Shown piece by piece: positions 1-7,443 of a stretch of 38,245 nucleotides of DNA. The notes beneath the pieces were generated by a model. It saw only the letters and a list, made by a program, of their open reading frames with translations. It had not been told where the DNA came from and ran no database searches. Position 1 is the stretch's first letter, and the number at the start of each line of letters is the position of its first letter. The DNA comes from Methanobacteriota archaeon (GTDB lineage: Archaea > Thermoplasmatota > Poseidoniia > Poseidoniales > Poseidoniaceae), in assembly GCA_002718195.1 (NCBI GenBank), contig PBDU01000001.1, forward strand, positions 63,262 to 101,506. Direction: 5' to 3'. The position numbers and the translations under genes are program-made.

Positions 1-51
1 AAAACAAAATTAAGCAGTTCTCAGGGAGACGATTTTGATATCGAGTGGTAA

Positions 52-2076
52 TCAATCACTTTTTGCAGGAACTAGGCTCGGAACGGATGTTTTTTCCTGT
101 ATTTCTTGTTTCAACGAACTGATGAAATCATCAAGGGATAAACCGCTAATTTGGTCACCATTTCTTGCTCTTAGGCTAACAGTTCTTGATTCAATTTCTC
201 CTTCACCAACGATAACCATGTAAGCAGGTTGCATCTTTCTGTGAGTTCTAATCTTCTTGCCAATGGTATCATCACCAGCATCGATCTCTACCCTAACATC
301 GTTATCCTTTAGCAGGGCTGCAATTTCATTAGCATATTGGGCATGCTTTTCTGATATAGTGAGAATGTGAATCTGAGTTGGACTGAGCCAAGTTGGGAAC
401 TTACCTGCAAAGTGTTCTATCAAAACTCCACAGAATCTCTCCATTGAACCAAATGGGGCGCGGTGAATCATTACCGGGCGGTGGGTGTTACCATCACTTC
501 CTTTGTACTCTAATCCGAATCTTTCCGGGAGGTTGTAGTCAACCTGAACGGTTCCAAGTTGCCACTCTCTTCCGATTACGTCTTTCACTACGAAATCAAT
601 TTTTGGACCATAAAATGCTGCTTCTCCCTCTTCCTCAGTCCAGTTAACTCCTAGGCTGGATGCTGCATCTCTACACGCTTGTTCAGCAGCATCCCACTTT
701 TCTGGAGACCCAACATATTTGCTGGAATCTGGGTCTCTTAATCCAACTCTAACTCTGTAGTCTTCCATTCCTAGTGTTTCAAATATGACTTGTACAAGTT
801 CTATGCATCCAAGTACTTCCTCTGCAATTTGGTCCTCTCTAACGAAAAGATGTGCATCATCTTGTGTGAATCCTCTAACTCTTGTTAATCCAGAAATTTC
901 TCCGCTCTGTTCCCAGCGGTAAACCGTTCCAAACTCGGCAAGTCTGAGGGGCAGATCACGGTAAGAGCGTGCTTGAGAGGAATATATCTTGACGTGATGA
1001 GGACAATTCATTGGCTTTAGCAGATATCCTTCGATATCTCCTGCTTTCATCATGTTTGATAATTCACCACACGAACACCCCTCGTCGCTTAATTTCTTCA
1101 TTAGGTCCTTTTCTACCAATGGCGGATATTGTGAATCTTGGTAATATGGGAAATGCCCACTTGTTCTGTATAAGTCCAGTTTACCGATATTTGGAGTGAA
1201 GACTTGATGGTAACCTTGCCTTCTAAGATGATAGGAAATGAAATCTTGTAATTCCTGTCTTACAACTGCTCCTCTAGGTGTCCAAAGAATCAAACCTTGA
1301 CCAACTTCTTCATCAACGTGGAATAACTGCAAATCCTTTCCAAGCTTCCTATGGTCTCTTTTCTTTGCTTCTTCCATTCTGGAAAGTGTTTGTTTTAGTG
1401 CGTGCTTGTCTGGTTCTACGATACCGTAAATCCTCACTAGTTGCTCCCTGCTCTGGTCGCCTCTCCAGTATGCTTGGGATACACTGGTCAGTTTAACAGC
1501 CATCAGTTTTGCAGTACTTGGAACGTGTGGCCCTAGACATAGGTCATACCAGTCGCCCTGCTTGTAGATTGTAGATGAGTCTCCATCCTCTAACTTATCG
1601 TTTATTATTTCAAGCTTGTATGGATTATTTACAAAATGCTCCTGTAATTCTTCGTCTGTTAATTCGATTCGCTCGACTTGCAGGTTTTTTCTGCTCAACT
1701 CATTCATTTTCTTCTCGATTGTTTTGAGATCGGATTCTCCTATTGGTTCCATAGCAAAATCGTAGTAAAAACCTCTATCGATTGCTGGACCGATTGTTGG
1801 TTTAGCATCTGGATATAATTCCATAACTGCTTGCGCTAACAAATGGGCAGCGGAGTGTCTTAGGATATGCATCCCATCATCCGAAAAAGCATCAATGCCT
1901 GAAACTTCACATGATTCTGTTAATTGTGTTGAGAAATCCTTCTGCTCACCGTTAACAATAGCAGCAACACATCCGTGCTTTTTGCCGTTCGCATCTATCA
2001 CTACCTCTCCAGCGGTGATGCCAGATACATACTCATTTACGGTTCCGTCATCAAGGGTAACTTGAATCATTGACAT
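52..2076 (-). CDS. thrS: Threonyl-tRNA synthetase, bacterial-type architecture
   Basis: Charges tRNA-Thr with threonine in the cytoplasm. Domains in order: an N-terminal TGS domain (about residues 3-62), the bacterial/eukaryotic-type N2 editing domain with HxxxH at 74-78 and the partner CxxxH at 180-184, the class II catalytic core (zinc Cys in KPMNCPHH near 358, motif 2 in TRVRGFTQDDAH near 408, motif 3 in HRAPFGSMERF), and a C-terminal anticodon-binding domain. The length of 674 residues is slightly longer than usual because about 20-25 extra residues, including a CSC, sit between SGHFPYY and the zinc Cys. Many archaea instead carry a DTD-like editing domain, so the gene may be a horizontal acquisition (inference). 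I chose the ATG at 2076, preceded by GGGGAA about 8 bases upstream; ATG 2070 and an upstream ATG at 2124 are alternatives. The function call is firm. Confidence 0.96.
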   Translation of the reverse strand: MSMIQVTLDDGTVNEYVSGITAGEVVIDANGKKHGCVAAIVNGEQKDFSTQLTESCEVSGIDAFSDDGMHILRHSAAHLLAQAVMELYPDAKPTIGPAIDRGFYYDFAMEPIGESDLKTIEKKMNELSRKNLQVERIELTDEELQEHFVNNPYKLEIINDKLEDGDSSTIYKQGDWYDLCLGPHVPSTAKLMAVKLTSVSQAYWRGDQSREQLVRIYGIVEPDKHALKQTLSRMEEAKKRDHRKLGKDLQLFHVDEEVGQGLILWTPRGAVVRQELQDFISYHLRRQGYHQVFTPNIGKLDLYRTSGHFPYYQDSQYPPLVEKDLMKKLSDEGCSCGELSNMMKAGDIEGYLLKPMNCPHHVKIYSSQARSYRDLPLRLAEFGTVYRWEQSGEISGLTRVRGFTQDDAHLFVREDQIAEEVLGCIELVQVIFETLGMEDYRVRVGLRDPDSSKYVGSPEKWDAAEQACRDAASSLGVNWTEEEGEAAFYGPKIDFVVKDVIGREWQLGTVQVDYNLPERFGLEYKGSDGNTHRPVMIHRAPFGSMERFCGVLIEHFAGKFPTWLSPTQIHILTISEKHAQYANEIAALLKDNDVRVEIDAGDDTIGKKIRTHRKMQPAYMVIVGEGEIESRTVSLRARNGDQISGLSLDDFISSLKQEIQEKTSVPSLVPAKSD

Positions 2077-2182
2077 GGTACTTCCCCAGCATGCATTCGT
2101 GTTGACTCCTATTAATGAAATCATTCAATAACGCATGCGATAAACCGCAGATGTCATCAATCTTGTCGCTTTCCCAGTGCTG

Positions 2183-4693
2183 ATGCAGGAGCCGATAATC
2201 GTACATACGTACGACCATTCTGTTCTTTTGACGCTTCTTTTGGCAGGCCTAACCGCTTGGCTTTTCTTGAGATATGGGGTTCCTAGGCAATTGAATGGAC
2301 TACAAGTTGCTTTTAGTACGGGTCAAAAAAGGTATGAGGTGCACTACGTTACTGAGAGCGTTTCCGATGTTAGAGAACTTCTTTCAACTAAAGGAATGCA
2401 ATTTGGAGTTAGGATGTATATTTTAGCAATCACTGGGGCTTTAATTCTGTTATTCGAATTTCTCTTAAACAGGATTGAGTTAACGGAAGGATATAACTCA
2501 ATCTCCCTTTCCCTAGCACTAGTTCTAATCGCAGTGCCTGGATTGGTTTCGGCAGGCTCTTCTTTAGGCGTACAAGTCATCAAACCCATAGGACATTCTA
2601 GGGCGAGTCTACAAGAATCAACCATCTGGCGTACTTGGTTATATTCATTCATCACTTTAGCCTGGATTGTTCTGAGTGCAGTTGTCTATTTCGTGTTAGA
2701 TATCTTTGACATAACCCTATCATCAAGAGTAAGTATCACCATTCTTTTTGCCTTTTCTCCGTCTATTTTAGCATACGGAAGAGTACTTGGCTCATCATGG
2801 GCAGCAATGATACAATCCAACAGAGCAGTTGCAGGAGGAAATAGATCGCTATTCCACAATTTTGAGCCTAGTGCTTTCCAACAAGCAGTGGCAAAAATTG
2901 TTCAATTTAACTTGGCAGTAATGCCTATTGTTGCAATAAATTCCCTAGTTACCCTACTTATTATTGCAGCCCAGCCTGACTTATTGACTCATTCGGACAG
3001 AGTATTCAGTCTACCTGAATATACGCCACAATCAACGGTAATGGAAGAAGGTGGATTACTTGGTTTTCTTCTGATTGAGTTATTTTCATACATTCCTGAA
3101 GCAAACATAAGGATTCCATTGGTTACGTTCGTTCTTTTATTCCTGCTTATGAACGTAGCATTAATCGGCTTTTTATTCGTTTACGAGGTTGCAAAAATTC
3201 TATTCCTTGATGTTTCGGATGTATCTGGTAGAGGTGGAATTACCTTGGCTGATTCTAGGCTATTACGTGCTGATAGGGGTCAGCAAGCAAGAGTGTTGAA
3301 CTTCTGTTTCTCAGGATTTGCGGGCCAGTCTATGCTTTTGCTTGCTCTTGCAATGATTACTTTTTGGGATTCTCAATTTTTGCCGCAAGCTGATGCTTGT
3401 GGTTCTTGGGAGAATACAATTTGTGCTATTGTAGAAAAGAATGCTATGGAGGAACTAACTTGGATGCTCTCAGCAGGCGGGCAGATCGCATTTTTATCGA
3501 TATGGTTCCGCTCCTTATCCGTTGGTGCAAGACTGGATGAGATCGAATTCGATAGTGCAGCTGTTTCCCAGAGGGAAAAATTGCGAAACCTGCAAAGTCG
3601 TATTTATTTGAAAAAGACCCCCATTCAAGAATTAGTCGAGAAAGGAGAGTGGCCTCAGGTTATTCAACGCTATGAAGAACTAGCGCGTGGTACAACAGCA
3701 GAACTTAGCGGCTTAGATTTAGTCAAAAAGACGGAAGCATCGATGTTCGTGTTCGCAGGACTCTCAAGATGGGATGAGGCTGAACAGGAGGCTGTGTCCT
3801 TGTTAGCACTGCGTGGAGGAGAGGAGGCGGAGTTAGCAAAAATGACGCTTGCTAGCGCTTCATTAGCTCAAAGGGATGTTGCAGAAGCAAGGCCGAGAAT
3901 TGACTTTTTGCCAGATAATGACATCGAATCTGCCCGATTACGATGGTTCTATTCAACGCTTAGTGGTGATAAGTCGAAGGTTTTGGAGATGGATGAATCT
4001 CTTTTGATGGTTGATCCGATAATGAAAAGGAACCTTGAGTTGATTGAAAGAGTAAAACAAGAAGAAGCCTGGTCCAAATTAAATTATGACACGGTAAAAA
4101 CAGGCAGATTGCTGTTTGCAGGAGATATCGGGCGGGCTAGAATGTTGGGTCAGCATGAAAATGCACTTACTAAGTTGGAATCATACATGCAAAAAGATCC
4201 AGATTGGTTGCTTGGTAAGGTCATGAAAATACTACTTCACCTAGATGCAGGAAGACAAGCAACTGCAGCAAGAATTTCAGATGAATTCAGTAAAAAAGAC
4301 ATGAGAGATCCAGCGGTAAGGAGCGCAATTCTTCATCTTGCTAAATCAGACAATACAGTTCAAAAGCCGCTTAGTGAGCCTACTGGATTGATTTGGTTGT
4401 GTGACGAAATCGGAGATTGGGGAGGGGGATGGCAGAGTAGACACAATGTTGCTCCTGCTCCAAATTTTAAGCGCAAGTATTTGTTGGAACACGGCTGGAA
4501 TGCAAACTGTGCAATTGGCTACTTAGCAAAAGAACACTTCAGCAAAGCGGTTTCAAAGAAAGAGAAAGGTTGGAAGAGCCTCAAAGGTATTCAAAATGCT
4601 CCACCATGCTTGTATACTCATCTCACAGGAATAGTCGTTACAATCGGTGGTATGCCGATAGACCTTGGTCTGCCTCCACAATTACTAAATTAG
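2183..4693 (+). CDS. Large multi-pass membrane protein with C-terminal helical-repeat domain, unknown function
   Basis: Not recognised. The first about 460 residues contain roughly nine or ten hydrophobic segments, with a long loop after the first one and two Cys (ACGSWENTIC) in a predicted outside loop near 410-420. The remaining about 370 residues are soluble, helical and rich in Ala/Glu/Leu, with spacing like degenerate TPR repeats (for example ASMFVFAGLSRWDEAEQEA, then AKMTLASASLAQRDVAEA). This suggests a membrane-anchored scaffold, but that is inference. The gene diverges from thrS; the roughly 100-base gap holds both promoters. An in-frame GTG at 2177 lies two codons upstream of the ATG chosen. 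It is followed 58 bases later by another membrane gene on the same strand. No catalytic motif was seen. Confidence 0.85.
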   Translation: MQEPIIVHTYDHSVLLTLLLAGLTAWLFLRYGVPRQLNGLQVAFSTGQKRYEVHYVTESVSDVRELLSTKGMQFGVRMYILAITGALILLFEFLLNRIELTEGYNSISLSLALVLIAVPGLVSAGSSLGVQVIKPIGHSRASLQESTIWRTWLYSFITLAWIVLSAVVYFVLDIFDITLSSRVSITILFAFSPSILAYGRVLGSSWAAMIQSNRAVAGGNRSLFHNFEPSAFQQAVAKIVQFNLAVMPIVAINSLVTLLIIAAQPDLLTHSDRVFSLPEYTPQSTVMEEGGLLGFLLIELFSYIPEANIRIPLVTFVLLFLLMNVALIGFLFVYEVAKILFLDVSDVSGRGGITLADSRLLRADRGQQARVLNFCFSGFAGQSMLLLALAMITFWDSQFLPQADACGSWENTICAIVEKNAMEELTWMLSAGGQIAFLSIWFRSLSVGARLDEIEFDSAAVSQREKLRNLQSRIYLKKTPIQELVEKGEWPQVIQRYEELARGTTAELSGLDLVKKTEASMFVFAGLSRWDEAEQEAVSLLALRGGEEAELAKMTLASASLAQRDVAEARPRIDFLPDNDIESARLRWFYSTLSGDKSKVLEMDESLLMVDPIMKRNLELIERVKQEEAWSKLNYDTVKTGRLLFAGDIGRARMLGQHENALTKLESYMQKDPDWLLGKVMKILLHLDAGRQATAARISDEFSKKDMRDPAVRSAILHLAKSDNTVQKPLSEPTGLIWLCDEIGDWGGGWQSRHNVAPAPNFKRKYLLEHGWNANCAIGYLAKEHFSKAVSKKEKGWKSLKGIQNAPPCLYTHLTGIVVTIGGMPIDLGLPPQLLN

Positions 4694-4719
4694 AATTTCA
4701 AAATCAGATTCGCCAAAAC

Positions 4720-4729
4720 CCATAAATTA
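4720..4729 (+). promoter_or_regulatory. TATA-like element before the 4752 start
   Basis: The sequence CCATAAATTA lies about 25-32 bases before the ATG at 4752. This is the spacing expected for an archaeal TATA box feeding a leaderless or near-leaderless transcript. It is seen by eye only, and the region is AT-rich, so chance is possible. Confidence 0.35.
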
Positions 4730-4751
4730 AGTGTTTTACAAGCAATACAAC

Positions 4752-5585
4752 ATGATACCTGATCCATCGGCGCCTCAGTACAATCCAAATCAACCTCAAA
4801 TTCAGCCTCAGGTTTCTCCACAACCTCAGCAATTTGCGCCTAATAATTATGGTCAAATTGGGGGAACTCCAGGTTATCAACCACAACCTATAGCAGTAGG
4901 GCAGGCTCCTTTTGGCATGATGCAACCAGCCTTTGCATCAACTTCTGCAACAGCGGCTCTCATCCTTTCTATTCTTGGATTATTGGGAAGTTCTTGCTAC
5001 GGTATTGGTTTCTTATTCATCCTAATCTCAGCAATTCTTTGTATAGGTAATGGCAAGGTCATAAAAGCAAATCCTATGCATCCTGACAGAGGAACTCACA
5101 AGGCTGCAGTTATCATTAATTGGATAAGTATTGTGATAGTCTTACTTGTAGCAGTACTTGTGGTAGGAAGCGGAGTAATGTATGTTTGGGCAGCATCACT
5201 TGCTGAAGGTAACACTGACGGTGAATTAATGCTCTATGATTTTGACGCTTCAGATGCAAGTGAAAACACATCGAATTTAGATGATGATGAATTGATTATT
5301 ATTACGATGAACCAGGGTAATGATTTGAGTTGGTCTGTAGTACAAATCACAATCAGTGTTGATGGTGCTGCAGCAATGACCTGCGACAACCCGGGGCAGT
5401 CCGGAGGTGACTGTGGTGCAACTGAATTCGGAAATACTTGGGATGCAGTATGGTCTGTTGGGGACGGCGTCACACTAGCCGAATCAGGATCCGATTTTTG
5501 CGCTTATGGTTGTGATATTGAATATACAATAACTAACGTAAGGGAGGGTGCTATTATGGACTCTGGATATGTGTATGCCTACTAA
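4752..5585 (+). CDS. DUF4190-like membrane protein with archaeal pilin-like C-terminal domain
   Basis: The 277-residue product begins with a Pro/Gln/Asn-rich tail of about 60 residues (PQIQPQVSPQPQQF). A hydrophobic pair typical of DUF4190 follows (SATAALILSILGLLG, then a second segment). A further hydrophobic stretch ending MYVWAASLAEG resembles the N-terminal helix of archaeal type IV pilin-like proteins. The C-terminal about 90 residues (ITMNQGNDLSWSVVQITISV) resemble the extracellular beta domain of such pilins and contain four Cys that could form disulphides. I infer a membrane-anchored protein with the C-terminal domain outside. The ATG at 4752 was preferred to an in-frame GTG at 4731; a TATA-like CATAAATTA lies about 26-30 bases upstream, fitting leaderless transcription. 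Domain assignments are by pattern only. Confidence 0.8.
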   Translation: MIPDPSAPQYNPNQPQIQPQVSPQPQQFAPNNYGQIGGTPGYQPQPIAVGQAPFGMMQPAFASTSATAALILSILGLLGSSCYGIGFLFILISAILCIGNGKVIKANPMHPDRGTHKAAVIINWISIVIVLLVAVLVVGSGVMYVWAASLAEGNTDGELMLYDFDASDASENTSNLDDDELIIITMNQGNDLSWSVVQITISVDGAAAMTCDNPGQSGGDCGATEFGNTWDAVWSVGDGVTLAESGSDFCAYGCDIEYTITNVREGAIMDSGYVYAY

Positions 5586-5625
5586 TCGCTCTCAATCCAG
5601 TCAATCCGTATATGCCCAGCGAATT

Positions 5626-7389
5626 TCATAGGCGTCTTCGGATTCTCTCAATAACAGAATCTGCGATTTGAAGTGCCTCAATAGTTTGTTCAATGTTTCC
5701 AGAAGCTAGAGCATCTATGGCTATCGCAATTGATTCTTGACCTTCCATTCTATCTGGGTCCTTAGCATCAATTCTACTTGCATTGCACTGATTGAGAATA
5801 ATTTTCCACTCCTCTTGTATGAATTCGAGAAGTTCTTTTGCTTCTTCATTGGATTGATTTGCAGCATCAAGGTCTGAAGTCAACTCGTTAAGTCTCGCAG
5901 CGGCAGTTGACCAGTCTAGTTCATCAGCAAGGGATTCAATCTTTTCCCATCTCTCATCCCAATTTTCTTTGTCATCTCTTTGCAACCATTGCTTCTTTAA
6001 TTTGGATGATTGCCTCAATGCCCTGTTTACAGCATCCATTGCTTCCCTTTCATTCTCAATAAAGCGGATTACAGAGGAAGCGAGCCCTTGTGCTTGTCTA
6101 GGGTCATTTTTCTCAAGCATTTCCTTTGCTAGTGATAATTTTTGGTTAATCAATTCTTTTTGTATTCCATCTGCCGATTTTACGGCTTTCTTTGCCTCTT
6201 CTAAGGCTTCTTTAGCGACTTTTGCTGCATCATCTTCGGTTGCTAATTGTCCCGGAATAACTTGAGCAAGTTCAAATGCCTTCTTTGCAGATTCTTTAGC
6301 CATTTTTGCCTCGGCTTCGTTGAGTATTTCCCTCATATTTGCTGCCATGGTACCACTTTTTCCATCAAGTGCCCTTTTTGCCTCGGCGATTGCAGATTCT
6401 GCTTTTTGCCACCACTCAATAATTTCTTGAGCACTGCGTTTAGCACTTCTAAACATCAATTCTCCATCTCTTAGAGAGCCTAATTGGACCTCTCTTTGCC
6501 CAGCGGTCAATGCTTTGCGTGCTCTTCTTGAAGTTGGAGCGATGCGTTCAGATTCTTCAACTAATGATTCAGCATCTTTCTGAATTTCTTCGATATCGTT
6601 GCTGAATGCAAGAGTTCTTTCAATATCCTCAATTGCATCATCAAGTAATCTCATACCTAGTTGAGGATCTATGTGTCCTTCTTCAGAAGCAGTCATAACC
6701 AAACTATTTGCTTGGTCTATCTTGATTCCACTTGCTTTAATTTCTAACATTCTGTCTTGAACTTCATCAAGTCTTTTCCTAAATTCTCGTCGTAAACTTC
6801 TATCCTCGTCTCCGTTAGTCCAGGTGTAGATTAGGTGAATTGTTGCTAGCAAGAGTATAGATGCTCCGAGTATACCACTTGAGGTAGTTATCTGGTATTG
6901 TTCGGGTAAATACAAAGAAGCCGTGGCTGCGATGCCCAAAAATTGCATTATTGCCTTGTATCTCAAGACATTTAATGCTCCTCTTAGGATGGTGTTAGAA
7001 TAGGAAAAGCAGACATATGATATAGCGACTAAAATCAGTGCTGCTAGGATGTTCTCGGGGGTTTGACTTGTGATAACTGGAGATAATCCAATCCAAAGTA
7101 AAGGCGCCCAAGCGATGGTTGCGGCACTAGCAGCTCTAGTGTTTCCTCTTGCATCGCCATTCACATATTCATCTACTTGCAGTGCCCAAATGATGACAAT
7201 AAGTGGAAGGCCAAGTGCTTGTATCAACCCACCCTTACCTTGCAAAGCAGGCTGAATACTGGGGGCGATTAGCCAAATAGTCGAGGAAAAGATTAGAATC
7301 GTTGAAACTATTGTAAGGTTATCTTGCCTTTTTTTCCGTTGATCCATGACCGCTTCAAAGGCAGCATCTACATCCGCCCATGTGTCCAT
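5626..7389 (-). CDS. Membrane protein with long C-terminal coiled coil, unknown function
   Basis: Not recognised. The 587 residues divide into an N-terminal membrane part (about residues 25-190, six or seven hydrophobic segments) and a roughly 390-residue cytoplasmic-type tail that is very rich in Glu, Lys, Ala and Leu. Heptad-like runs (AKVAKEALEEAKKAVKSA, EILNEAEAKMAKESAKKAF) indicate an extended coiled coil. There is no signal peptide or catalytic motif. The gene converges with the pilin-like gene and lies 54 bases downstream of the large surface-protein gene on the same strand, so the two may be co-transcribed. A role as a membrane-tethered scaffold near the envelope is inference. Confidence 0.85.
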   Translation of the reverse strand: MDTWADVDAAFEAVMDQRKKRQDNLTIVSTILIFSSTIWLIAPSIQPALQGKGGLIQALGLPLIVIIWALQVDEYVNGDARGNTRAASAATIAWAPLLWIGLSPVITSQTPENILAALILVAISYVCFSYSNTILRGALNVLRYKAIMQFLGIAATASLYLPEQYQITTSSGILGASILLLATIHLIYTWTNGDEDRSLRREFRKRLDEVQDRMLEIKASGIKIDQANSLVMTASEEGHIDPQLGMRLLDDAIEDIERTLAFSNDIEEIQKDAESLVEESERIAPTSRRARKALTAGQREVQLGSLRDGELMFRSAKRSAQEIIEWWQKAESAIAEAKRALDGKSGTMAANMREILNEAEAKMAKESAKKAFELAQVIPGQLATEDDAAKVAKEALEEAKKAVKSADGIQKELINQKLSLAKEMLEKNDPRQAQGLASSVIRFIENEREAMDAVNRALRQSSKLKKQWLQRDDKENWDERWEKIESLADELDWSTAAARLNELTSDLDAANQSNEEAKELLEFIQEEWKIILNQCNASRIDAKDPDRMEGQESIAIAIDALASGNIEQTIEALQIADSVIERIRRRL

Positions 7390-7443
7390 AGTTGCAGAAT
7401 TGAGGTAATGGATTTGAACCTAGCGGAACATTGCTATGGTGCT

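Noticed and set aside
7410..7420. T-arm-like GGTTCAAATCC on the minus strand, suggesting a tRNA
   Set aside because: The flanking bases do not form a T-stem, and no D-arm, anticodon arm or acceptor stem can be built upstream, which is coding sequence.
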